A stretch of DNA of 64,000 nucleotides, from NCBI GenBank assembly GCA_031841125.1, contig CM063113.1, positions 39,648,197 to 39,712,196 on the forward strand, in the 5' to 3' direction. The notes below the pieces were generated by a model, which was not told the DNA's origin, did not search any database, and saw only the letters and a list, made by a program, of their open reading frames with translations. Origin of the DNA: Acanthococcus lagerstroemiae. Lineage: Eukaryota > Arthropoda > Insecta > Hemiptera > Eriococcidae. This document shows, piece by piece, positions 11,715 through 21,649 of this stretch; the first letter of the stretch is position 1; every line of letters begins with the position of its first letter. Both the position numbers and the translations under genes were made by a program.

Positions 11715-11946
11715 ATATTCGTTCTGCCGAATATCTTGGTTAAATATAGCTGACTATTTTTCTTGTGTAATAAAATCGGTTTTAGTTTGCAAATTGTCGA
11801 ATCATTTAATTGCTCTAATGCAAACATTTACAAATTGGAATTTCTTTTCCTACTTTTTACCGAGTTTGTTGTGAAACTTGTTGAACTTTTCCGGAAAATT
11901 TTTCTGTCGATTTTTTTGTGCTCTTTTCTAAAAACTTTTTCGTAAA

Positions 11947-13092
11947 ATGTCGTTAAAGTGCCAAGTGTTACTTGTGGCCGATGGTTCTGATAAAACCACC
12001 TACATTTTTGTTCGTCGTATTCGTGTGTTTGGTGAGGAAAGCTGGTATGCTTTTCCTGAAGAGATGCAGAAGATTGCTCTCCATAAGTCTCTCTCCGAAT
12101 TGGCATCTGTCAAGTCTGCCGTCAATTCCATTCGTGCGAGGGGCCAATTTCGTAATGTCAATTTCACTCTGCCTGCTGATGTTGTCAAATTGTATCGAGA
12201 TGAGGATGATAATTTCGTCTTCAACAATTTTTTCCTGCCTGAGACCCGAGTTGTTTCGTCGGCCGATTCTTCTGAGTCAAAGTCGTCGTCCACCAATGAT
12301 GAGTCGATTAAAGAAATTTTGAAACATTTTCTTTTGGAAAAATTTTCACCAAAAAATAAAAATGCTGCTTTGTGGTGTGATCAGTTCGAGAAGGAATGTG
12401 ATCGTTTTTCATTGTCTGGCTCGAAACAAATTGAGGTGTTCAAGTCCTGTTTGGAGTCATCTATGTCGGATTGGTTTGCCAGCAACCAAAGGAAATTGGG
12501 AATCACTGGGGACTGGAAGTCCTGGAAGGCTGATTTGATTTCCACTTTTGGGGATACGTCATGGAAGCCGATTCGTTATGCTTTTAACTTCAAGTACATT
12601 AATGGATCCTATGTGGATTACGCGGTACGTAAAGAAAAAATGTTACTTGACCTTGATAGAAATTTGTCAGATTTGATGATTTTAGATTTGATAGTTGTTG
12701 ATCTACCTAATCACATTCAAAATTCTTTAAACCGTAATTCGGTAACGTCCGTCAGATTATTACACTCCAAATTAAAAAAATTCGAGTCTGAGGATAAAAT
12801 TTTTGATTCTAAGCCAAAGGCCAGTAATTTTTCAAATTTTGTTTCCAAGTCTGGTTCCGATGGCAATAGTTCGAATAATTCTTCTAAGTCTCGTACTTTT
12901 AATAAGTCCTCAGAAAAGATGACCTCTGGCTCCAAGACGGACAGGAAGCCATGTCCAAACTGTTTTAAGAAAGGATTTCATAGGTTTCATTCTGAAAAAA
13001 AAACTGCTGGTTTAAGGACAAGGAGGCCTCTGCTTCCAAGTCCATTAATAATTTGGAGCTTGAGTCTCCTGTCACTTCAGATGACGAGTTAA
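11947..13092 (+). pseudogene. gag-like protein of an LTR-type retroelement
   Basis: A 381-codon frame. About residues 100-280 hold a capsid-like segment seen in insect LTR-element Gag proteins: EKECDRFSLSGSKQIEVFK, then WKSWKADLISTFGDTSW and YVDYAVRKEKMLLDLD. A Ser/Lys-rich region and a zinc-knuckle-like CPNCFKKGFHRFH follow. A run of nine A residues just after this throws the frame: a Cys-Trp-Phe-Lys continuation of the knuckle lies in another frame. This is either a slippage site or a single-base loss. A protease block follows, but no reverse transcriptase or integrase does. Confidence 0.8.
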
Positions 13093-13097
13093 AAAAC

Positions 13098-13533
13098 TAC
13101 TAAGCCAGCCGCTGATCAAGATTAACGTAACTGTTAACCATAACACCTTTTGTAAAGGGACGTATGACACAGGATCTAATATTTCTGCAATAAGTAAAAA
13201 TTTAGTGAAATTTTTGAAAATAAAACTTTATAAATTGTCCAATGTCACCTTTAAAATGATCAGTGGCTATGGCCGCATCTGCGGTTTTGTAAAAGTTAAA
13301 GTAAAAATTTTTAAGAAATCCAGAAATGTTTGGCTTTTGTTCTCGATAATGATGATTTTGATCATGATATTTTAATTGGTTTAGATCTAATTAAAGAATT
13401 TCGTCCTTGCCGGGATGAAAATTTAAATGTTTTTCAGAAATTTAATTCTAGTAAATTTTATTATAAATCTGGTAAATTGAAACCAATTATCAACTATCTC
13501 AATTTGCAAGCCGACTTAAGTCACTTAGATTGA
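13098..13533 (+). pseudogene. Retropepsin-like aspartic protease fragment
   Basis: Downstream of gag, one frame gives INVTVNHNTFCKGTYDTGSN, which contains the catalytic Asp-Thr-Gly of retropepsins at about 13165-13173. It continues to about 13330, where the frame changes. The next frame gives DHDILIGLDLIKEF (about 13358-13400), the usual ILIG-type closing strand of the fold. The frameshift makes it inactive. The element carries gag and protease only, so it was either non-autonomous or internally deleted. Confidence 0.75.
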
Positions 13534-13790
13534 CGAATCATTTAATTGCTCTAATGAAAACACTTACAGACATAATCGGTTCTAACATAGATCTCGAAGT
13601 TTTAAGACACAACCGACATAATAAGACATGAAAAGACATAGTATAATGACATAATTACCCATAATCTCCAAGATCTCAAGTCTCGCAAGATATAACACGG
13701 TAGTCTAACTTAAGATATGTATAAAGGCAGATATAGTCTCATGAATAGGGCAGACCAGCTATCTTGGACTTTGAGAGCTCAGGTCCTTAT
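13532..13790 (+). repeat. 3' LTR-like repeat of the gag-protease element
   Basis: It starts GACGAATCATTTAATTGCTC, which matches 11797-11816 upstream of gag. It continues with a diverged copy of the 11487-11637 block ending in GTCTAACTTAA and AGCTATCTTGGACT. Relative to the 5' side the two blocks are in swapped order, so the LTRs are rearranged or the insertion is complex. Confidence 0.6.
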
Positions 13791-13799
13791 GACGTCATC

Positions 13800-14670
13800 A
13801 TCATCTCATCACATCTGTTCACTGAGAATTTTCCCGAAATCATAAACGGTGGCTACGTGGCTGCACGGTGCCTCTGAGAGAAAATAAACCGCTGCGGGTT
13901 GCCTACCATGTCCCTTAATCGTTAATTTCCCCAGGGGTAGCCTTCCCTTGGGAGGAGGCGTGAGCATGTTAAATCCGGCCCTGATGACGTCATACGGGCA
14001 TTGAAGCCGCTGGTAAATTATGGCCGTTGTGGGGGAGGAGTTCGTGGCTGAGGAGGGCTGCGACTGTTGAAGTGTGGCCGTGGAGGCGGAAAGCGACCGT
14101 GGTGAACGAGGGGGTCGTGGTGGAGGAGGAGGCTCGTGATGAAGAAAAGATGGAAGTGGGTTCATGGTGGAAGATTAAGGACCGCTGATAGAGGGGGAGC
14201 AAAAGTAGCCCAAAGAAAATTTCAACTCAGGAACAAAAGTTTTAGACCAAACACTGAGGACTGTAGTGGTCGGACGAGGCGCGAAGCGAGTAACGGCGGG
14301 GGGTTGGGCCGCGAAGTCCCCTAGTTTGAGTTTACTTTCCTTAATCTATGTTTATTCTGTATCTATCTGATACGTCATTACCCCGCCCATTGCCGGGCAT
14401 AAGCCTCCCCAATTTTCCTCCAGGTACATTTGTTTTGAGCCCTGCTTGTCCATAGAATCCCCGCCTTGACACGTATTTCCTTTCTCCATCTGGTACTTGG
14501 TTTTCCCTTTCCTCTTTTGTAATCTAAATGGGTCCATTCATAAATTCTTTTATTCCACCTCTCCTCGCTGGGAGAAGGGAGGGGGTCTCGAAATTCATGT
14601 AATCTGACGACATCTCACCAGGGGGGAGGGAAGGGGTCAGAAAATAACGCCACCCCCTTACAGCGACATA
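13800..14670. other. Unassigned intergenic or intronic sequence
   Basis: A G/C-rich stretch at 13950-14320 has open frames on both strands without recognisable products. A GGGTTGCCTACC motif copy is at 13897. Nothing else could be supported. Confidence 0.35.
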
Positions 14671-14677
14671 TTATGTG

Positions 14678-14827
14678 ACCTGACTCGTGAAAAGGCGGTT
14701 AAGGGGCAAAATTTTTTAGAATTTTTTCGTTGATGCCATGTGAAAGAGCATGAAATTTCCTATAGGAAACATCGAAAATCTGAGAATTGATTTTTTGCCC
14801 CTTAACCGCCTTTTTACGAGTCAGGTC
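14678..14827. repeat. Strong hairpin with 35-bp arms
   Basis: GACCTGACTCGTGAAAAGGC at 14678 continues through GGTTAAGGGGCAAAA and is matched by its near-perfect complement at 14793-14827. The loop is about 80 bp. No target duplication is clear. It is probably a small foldback element. Confidence 0.7.
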
Positions 14828-15359
14828 GCATATCGAAATAATCAAACGGGCCGAGAACATACTCAGAATAGTGAGAGTGCTCTTCGAAGGGGTGACCTTG
14901 GGGACACACGGACTAGTTTTTTAGGGCGCTCCGGGAAATCCGAGAACTGAAAGGGCGCTTCGCAGAAAAGAGGCGGTGACAGGGACTTTTTTAACTAACA
15001 GTTTTTTTACATGGCATTTTGCAGCAAAGGCACGTGGACAAGTGGAGATTTACGAATTTGGGGCGCAAATAAGTACTGGGGCGCACCGAGAAATTTCCCG
15101 GTTTCCCGCTTAGTCAGTCCGTGTGTGACCTTGGAGCGCTTGGAGGCTACATATCATTGTAAACTAATACTTACACATGTATCGCTCTCAATAATGGTTT
15201 GATTGATTTATTGATTAATTGATTATTATTATAACTCGAAAATTCTGTAATAAATTGTTGAGTACGTCGGGGACGTGACTAATTTTTACCATAAAATTCC
15301 TCGTACACGTACTCCGAATTCTATAGAACTTCGTAGGTAATTAAGAATAAAATTCTGAA

Positions 15360-15770
15360 TTTTATTCGCTCGTTCGGTCATCGTTATTTGGCTATAGGCT
15401 GAGCAGAGCTGAGCTGACCCGAGCTCGACTCATTCACGCATTGAGAGAATCGCCGCCGCACGGCCGCACCCAGTCGCGTCGTGTTAGGTGGTCATCGATC
15501 CCACCAACTCGTGGTTGGAGTCTACGTCGTGCGACCATTTGTGAAAGGCTGACTGGTGGCTACGCTGACCAACCAGTTTTTAATTCCACTACTCGTAGTC
15601 GGCATTGTAGTATCGGCCTAGCAGCGCCAGATAGTCGTAGTCTGCATCGACAGCGGTAGCCGCAGCGACAACTGCATAGTTACGGTGTATGAGTATGAGA
15701 TGAGCCACTCGTACTCGGACGTTCATCAAACCGGTTGTTCTCGGGATAGACTCAGCTCGACCTGCTGTTG
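15360..15770 (+). promoter_or_regulatory. CpG-enriched block upstream of the first well-supported exons
   Basis: A GC- and CpG-rich 400-bp block lies about 1 kb upstream of the exon at 16706. It has GAGCTGACCCGAGCTCGACTC-like direct repeats and no recognisable coding sequence. It could be an alternative promoter or untranslated first exon of the schnurri-like gene, which would make the 942 exon unnecessary. This is inference from position and composition. Confidence 0.3.
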
Positions 15771-15839
15771 CCTCTCTTTTTCCTTCTTCTTTTTTCTTGC
15801 TCTTTTGTATCGCTATTTGACGGCCATGGTGGTGCACGT

Positions 15840-16271
15840 TGCCAGATCTGGTTCAAATGGACCAAATTTGGGGATTTGGAAAATTTTTGAAATATTTTAG
15901 TCCATTTTCTGGTCCTTTTTTTAAATCTGTAAGTATTTTTAAAGGAAACAGACAATTTTTCCTTTCTTGCCCTGCAACATAGAACATAATTTTTTCACAC
16001 CTCTGAGCTATGAAGGGAGGGAGTCTGGAAGCATACTATCTACCAATTTTATCAGTCCTTATCATTGGGGACACTCGCCAGCTACAGTTTGATTGTCCAT
16101 TACTTGGATTAGGCTCATTTGGTCTAATATTTGCGAAGTACATCTGGCAACACTGCGTTTTTGGGGATATTTTGGTCCTCTGTGGTAAAATTGAGTTATG
16201 TTTTTTTTTCTTTGGTCCTTTTTTATCATGATGAACTGGGATATTTTCAAGAACTGAATCTGGCAACACTG
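15840..16271. mobile_element. Element bounded by GTTGCCAGATC and TCTGGCAACACTG
   Basis: The left end reads GTTGCCAGATCTGG and the right end ATCTGGCAACACTG, forming a short inverted repeat, with another TGGCAACACTG inside at 16145. The interior is AT-rich with repeated TTTGGTCC words. The ends are approximate. Confidence 0.45.
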
Positions 16272-16705
16272 CTGGATTTCAAACTGGTGGTAGATGAGCT
16301 ACGCGGTATTTTACAAGCTGGTATGGTTGTAAATTGGTACCAGTTTGTTGACGAATAATTAATAATTTTATAATAATATATACTGTATGTATACTTCCTA
16401 CGTATGTGATTTTCTCGGCGTATAATTATCGTTGCGAATGGTGACGGCGGTTGGCGGTGACAGCGGTAGCGATGATTCGAAATCATAGCCATCCGGGATT
16501 GAGACCGTTCCAGTGAACGGTGTAGCACGACCAATGACTTAAGGGCAGCGACACAGTAGCTCTCCTGACCGCAACCGAGAAGCTTCCTATAATTATTCGA
16601 CTATTCGAGCTACATCTACCATAGCTTTAGTATGACTCACGCTAGATCAGAGTACTCCCGAATCGAGACTGTTTTCAGGTGTTCTTCCCGTTTCCTATTT
16701 TGCAG

Positions 16706-16793
16706 ATTCCAATTTCTCAAAGCATTACGAGGACAGAAAAACCAAAACGGAAAAAGTCCGGAACTCTCAGCGCCTGCCATACGCCCGATTTGC
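16706..16793 (+). CDS. shn: Schnurri-like gene, probable upstream coding exon
   Basis: An exon of 88 bp between a TTTTGCAG acceptor and a GTAATT donor encodes about 29 residues, including the basic EKPKRKKSG segment (nuclear-localisation-like) and LSACHTPDL. It enters in phase 0 and leaves in phase 1, which is what the next exon at 16892 needs. The donor is weaker than most in this gene. A 98-bp intron follows. There is no start codon inside, so translation must begin further upstream. Confidence 0.5.
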
Positions 16794-16891
16794 GTAATTT
16801 ATTAGTATTAGTGGCGTGGGTCAAGTAAAGCTACCAAAGGGATAATTTGTACCGATCTCAAGTCTCAATGGTTTGTCATTGCATGTTTCAG

Positions 16892-17017
16892 GTATTAAAA
16901 TTGACGAAGATGTCGAGAATAATGGAAACGAAATTAACGACACCGCAGTTGTGGTCGCCACGGTGGCCGGTTCCAATGACGCGTCAGTTGAGATGCGCAA
17001 AATGCAGAGCGAAAATC
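16892..17017 (+). CDS. shn: Schnurri-like gene, N-terminal exon
   Basis: The acceptor is TGTTTCAG and the donor GTAAGT. The 126-bp exon enters and leaves in phase 1 and encodes about 42 residues, beginning IKIDEDVENNGNEIND and ending EMRKMQSENR-like. The last base plus the next exon's AT makes CAT (His), so the frame runs straight into the large exon at 24754. The peptide is acidic and then neutral, with no known domain. The intron that follows is 7.7 kb. Confidence 0.75.
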
Positions 17018-17351
17018 GTAAGTACTCGGAGTCGCATAATGCCTATTCGAATGTATAAATGTATCATATATAATGTCTTCCGTAACTGCGAGTTGTGGTG
17101 CGCCAGTAATGGCAGTCGAACTCGAGAGACTGAATTGGATCTGATGTCCACGATGAACACTTGGCGATTGACAGCGGTCGATGGCCGTAGCCGCAGGCCG
17201 GCAGTGCTAGCTCTGGTGAAATGTTTCCCACTCAAGCCGTTTCTGAAGCTCTGTCCACGGCTCACGCGATGAGGAGATATACGTTGAGACTTTTTTTAAA
17301 TGGGAAGTGACTGTTCTGCCAGCTCTGCAACATCAAGCTGGTTGAGGACCT

Positions 17352-17570
17352 GCTCTTTTTCTAATTTGCTCCCCACCCGAGTCCTGGAATCCGCCCTTTC
17401 GAGCATTACTTCAGAGACGTCGGGGAGGCTGTTAGGGCTGTCGTAGCCCTCGTCCCTTCTGGCCGAAAAACCGGTCTAGGTCGAAAATTCTGGTGAGTTG
17501 TTACGTGGGCTCGAACCCGGGACCTCCGGATTCTGACACCAACGAGCTATCCACTCGGCCAACCAGACCT
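17352..17570 (-). mobile_element. tRNA-derived SINE, copy A
   Basis: On the - strand it has a tRNA-like head with an A box (TGGCCGAGTGGATAGC-type) and a B box (GGGTTCGAGCCC), then a body with CGGTTTTTCGGC and CTCGAAAGGGCGGATTCC, and a GAAAAAGAG end. These are internal RNA polymerase III promoter features. The copy lies in the schnurri intron 17018-24753. Confidence 0.85.
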
Positions 17571-17579
17571 CTACCTCCA

Positions 17580-18405
17580 GAGGACCTGCTGTATCATGAT
17601 CGTAGTGGTGACGCCAGTCATGGTCGTGTTGGTAATGTGATGAAGATGATGGTGGGGTTGCTAGATGATAGGTTTCCCATTCAAGGGGGGCTAGGACGTG
17701 CCACCAACTTGGGAATTTCAAATCAGGATGTATCATGCAGATTATTGAAATCGGGGAACTCGGAGCTTTCATTCTTTCTTTTTGGGCGTGAAATTTGCAA
17801 TTTTGTCCCAAGTTGCCCCTCCACCTCCTGCCTCCTGGAAAAGTGATTACTATGGGTACGTTCCGTGGAGAAATGTGTCTACATCGTTGTACAGAACTGT
17901 ACTTAAAAGGATGAAACATCCCATTCGGGTGCTCTATCGTGGCCGGATAATAAAGAAACCGGATTGAAGGACGGAAATTTGTGAAGCCGGATAATCGGAA
18001 GTCGACGTACATTCAACAGAGTTTCATCCCTTTCATCTTTGAAGTCCAATTTTATAATTTTCTTCCCATTATATTGTAACTTCAGTTGGAATTGAAATAG
18101 AAAACGAACAGCAAGGTTACCACGCTTAAACATGGTGGAGGATTTTTGCTGTTGGGAAAATTTTAAAAATGAGGATTTCTGAGTATTCTCATCTGGTAAC
18201 CCTAGTCATGGCCAGTCACTTAGTCAGCAGTCTGTCAGACTATTGAATACGTCATTATTGTTAACTGCATTGAAACCGTGCATAGTTCGACCTGTATTCC
18301 GGGTTTTTCTGCGCAATAATAGGAATCGGATAAGATAGGATTAAAAGTGTGTGGTAGGAGGTGACGGATGGAAGGTGGAACTTGGAATCGAAAAGCTAAT
18401 TTTAG
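17580..18405. other. Intronic sequence without recognisable features
   Basis: Part of the 7.7-kb schnurri intron. Short open frames on both strands have no recognisable product. Confidence 0.4.
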
Positions 18406-18417
18406 TCGAGTCTGAAA

Positions 18418-18798
18418 CAGGGATGGGCAAGATCTAGATCAGTAATGATCTGAGATCACAGATCACATAAAATTTTGATCTTTGCCTGATCTTTGATATT
18501 TTTTCAGATTTTTTTTTTTTTAGAAAATACCAGATCAGATCATCAGATTCTTTAAAAAAAAAAAATCAAATTAGTCCTAGAAAGTATCAAGTTTTAGGTC
18601 TTCGCTTGTTATTTCTTTGTGAATTGTGAGTTTGTGACGTTATAAATCCCTAAAAAACGTACGGTACAATATCGATTATGATTATATGAATTAGAAGAAA
18701 GAGAATTATAGTTTGATCTTGCTGATCTTAGATCCATTTCCTGTTGGTGATCTTGATCTGTTCTGAGATCATTTAGTTTGTGATCTTGCCCATCTCTG
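18418..18798. mobile_element. hAT-like MITE, GATC-rich
   Basis: A 381-bp element with ends CAGGGATGGGCAAGATC and GATCTTGCCCATCTCTG. An exact 8-bp duplication, GTCTGAAA, flanks it at 18410-18417 and 18799-18806. GATCT and GATCA words are clustered just inside both ends. CAGRG-type ends and 8-bp duplications are typical of the hAT superfamily. Confidence 0.9.
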
Positions 18799-19429
18799 GT
18801 CTGAAATGACATCCGTTCGAATTTTCCTGTCTCTGCGCTTTTCTCTCATCTCGATCGTTCGTGTTTTACCACGCACTAATTACAGTGTGGTTTGAAAAAT
18901 CTATCCGAATACAAAACACATGGCCTGGATTTGGGTAGGTGATTGAGAAATTCTAACGACGGTCACATTACTCGACTTTCTGACCTTCGGAATATGTATT
19001 ATATTCATCAAGGTGATCCTCCTCTCAGTATTCGGTTAGAAATGTAAGAAAGTTTTTCGGCGAACGTACGCGTACCTCAGCATACCTATATCTTAGTAGG
19101 TTTTGTGAACGCTCGAATATTTGAAAAATCCAAAAACATTCGGATTTAGGATCATGCGTCGTATTGTGGTCAACTCCGGTGGATGCCGCGAACATTGCCG
19201 ATGATTTATCGGCCGACCTCGTTGGGCAGTGATTTCAGTTCTCATGTCGTAGTTTGTCCGTTTTATGTTACGGTACTCAGCTCGGACGGATACGGATCGG
19301 CGGATAAGTAATTTGAATCTGTCCGATAACGATACCAAAAAATCCTTACATCTCAGTAAAGAAAGCTCCGCGATGTACTTATCCCGAGCAAAATTTAAGT
19401 CTGCACTGGCTGATGTCGAGTGTGTACGA

Positions 19430-19625
19430 GGGTCATCCAGAAGGTAAAGTTACAACATTTACGAAAGACCGAATTGATATGAACAGGATACTTCACAAAT
19501 GTATTAAAATTAATTGCCGTGGACACGAGACATTTCTGTAGTTGGGGCACGAGCTTTTGAGTGCCAGTTTCATAAATCTCCGCCGCCAGCTCTTGCAGCC
19601 ACTTCTTCACAGCTTGGTGGACGTC
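19430..19625 (-). pseudogene. mariner transposase C-terminal fragment
   Basis: On the - strand, VKKWLQELAAEIYETGTQKL followed by VPQLQKCLV matches the C-terminal end of mariner transposases (Trp-Leu, Ala-Ala, Phe/Ile-Tyr-Glu, Gly, Gln-Lys-Leu-Val, Lys-Cys-Leu). The + strand text ACGAGGGTCATCCAGAAGG at 19427 looks like the mariner terminal repeat. The upstream side is cut near 19630 by the MULE-like ends, and a catalytic-domain fragment on the same strand reappears at 21066-21420. Confidence 0.7.
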
Positions 19626-20549
19626 GAATTCGTTCCCAAGTACCCTTTTAGCCAGTCGAATTGGTTCCTAGGCGGAATCCGTCACCGCGGGGGTTGTAGT
19701 CGAGTTGGTTCCCAGGTGCTGCATGTATTGCACAGAACTGTGCTGTAAGGTACTTACGATGAGTCATGAGCACGTTTCAGCAGGACGTACTTATGTCTAT
19801 ATGTAGACTATGCAGATTACTGAGTTGACTAATGCTACGTAATCGAGTGGGGGAACATTGTACAAATACAGGCTCTAGAGTCAACAGATGCATACGGCGA
19901 CCAGACGGACGCTTGCTTAAATATTTCTTTGGTCTATCTCTATTACCCCCTGAGTAAGTGGAAGACTGTTTTTGTTATGATTTAATGGAGCGGAAACCAG
20001 ATGACGAAAAATATGATCAATTTTGTGATTGCATTTTGGAAACATATGTCGCACCTGATAGTGTTTTCCTTCCTTCGATGTGGGCTGAGTTCACGCCAAG
20101 TCAACAACGCACTACCAACCTTTGTGAGGGATCCCACAGCAGACTAAATAAAATGTTTAATGCACCTCACCCCAGCGTATTTCATTTAGCTGACACACTG
20201 AAGACAATCCAAAGTGAACACTACATTAAATTAGGAGGTACTTCGGCCCCTAGGGTAAACGCAAAAGAAAAATAATTATTGGAAGAATTAGTCGTTTACA
20301 ATTTATAAATCGCGTTTGTTTTAAATTTCTATTTGCGATGACGTACTACTTTACTTCTTACATCATGTTCCTACATCGCATTTTTAACCATACCTACGGA
20401 CTGTCTCAAGTCGGTGTAAAATGGGAAGGAAAATGCGGTGTAGTGCGGGAACCAATTCGACCACGACCTATTTGGGTCGCGGGAACCAATTCGACCAGAA
20501 GGGGTGCGGTGCTTGGGAACCAATTAGGTTATATGGGAACCAACTCGAC
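19623..20549 (+). mobile_element. MULE-type transposon with repeated-oligo termini
   Basis: The left end carries three copies of GTCGAATTGGTTCCC or near variants (19623, 19655, 19699). The right end carries four in reverse complement, GGGAACCAATTCGAC and variants (20447, 20481, 20515, 20535). The interior encodes a MULE transposase fragment at about 19958-20275. It lies in the schnurri intron and appears to have landed in a mariner copy. The outermost bases and the target duplication were not resolved. Confidence 0.7.
19958..20275 (+). pseudogene. MULE transposase fragment
   Basis: A 105-codon frame contains YDQFCDCILETYV, FLPSMWAEFTPS and QRTTNLCEGSHSRLN followed by HPSVFHLADTLKTIQ. The RTTN-x-CE(S/G)-H motif and the following HPS segment mark the C-terminal part of MULE transposases in animals. 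The catalytic DDE region is not present as an open frame, so this is a remnant. It sits between the two oligo-repeat termini of its own element. Confidence 0.75.
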
Positions 20550-21065
20550 TTTCCCCCACAGCTTCCTCGACCTCCTGATTGTTGGAAAAACGTTTCCCAT
20601 CTAAAAACTAAAATGATCGAAAGCAAAGAACAACCTAACATTTGAAGTCCAAAAGGAGGGCAATATCCTGCTGAAGGATAGTCCTCCGTTTAGCCAGCAT
20701 TACCGGAGTTATCAGTTTTTGTTGCTCAAGCAACCAGGAAAAAATACCATAATTCAAATTGAACTAAGGTCCATTTTCCATTGCCCTAGAACGCCCGTAA
20801 TGCTGGCTAACGTTGTTATCACTAAGGCCGCAATTCAGTCGTACTTTAGGTTCATTTTTCATTGATTTAATCAAATTATCCAATTTAGTTTTATTGTTGT
20901 TGTAGACTTGCTGTACACAGTATCTCGGATATTATGATAAAATAAAGTAAAAAGTACCAAAAATTGTAGTCATACTCTTGTTATAAGGGATTTTTAGCCC
21001 AATGTGCCACGAAGTGCCACCAATTCGGAAAGTGCTACACAAAGTGCCAGGAAAATTTGGAAGTG

Positions 21066-21450
21066 TCACTCCTGGCAACACTGATTGCAGTAAGCCTCTG
21101 CATTAATGGTTGTACTTTTAGGCATAAAATCAACCAAAAGGACCGCCTTATGGTCCCAGAGGAGAGATACCACTACTTTTCCGGCTGAATGGGTTGTCTG
21201 AAACGTCTTGGTGGCAGGGAAAGATGAATGAGGCCGCTGAAGTGATGGTCTATTAGATTTTGAGGGTGTAGTGACACACCCATGACACAATCACGTTTCA
21301 TTACCTGTTACGGGGAGTCCAAAAAAGCTTCTCTCTCTCCTCTGCACAGCGATTCAAAGATTCCGTGGGCACCCATGTCGCACGCAACTTCTTATAACCA
21401 AGTTTTTTCGCTCTAATATTGCCAAGGAGACTTGAGAAATGTCAAGAAAT
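21066..21450 (-). pseudogene. mariner transposase catalytic-domain fragment
   Basis: The - strand encodes LGYKKLRATWVPTES in one frame, then AGKVVVSLLWDHKAVLLVDF and MPKSTTINAEAYCNQ in another. The WD-x-x-(G/A)-x-x-LVDF-(M/L)P block holds the second catalytic Asp of mariner transposases. Frameshifts break the copy. It is truncated at its C-terminal side by sequence ending TGGCAACACTG (21073-21083). Confidence 0.75.
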
Positions 21451-21649
21451 TTTCCGTGAAAGTCATCAAGCATCGCCATTGTTTTTCAATTTTTTGTACA
21501 CGTTCTTCAGAAATTACTGCTATTCTCCTACTTCTTGCCTCGTTGTATCAGTTCGGCCTTCTCTGAATAATCTAACCCTCTTCGTGACATGTTGTCGACT
21601 TGTCACCTGATTAAACGGGGGTAAGTAGGGACACATGAGCATAATCAAA

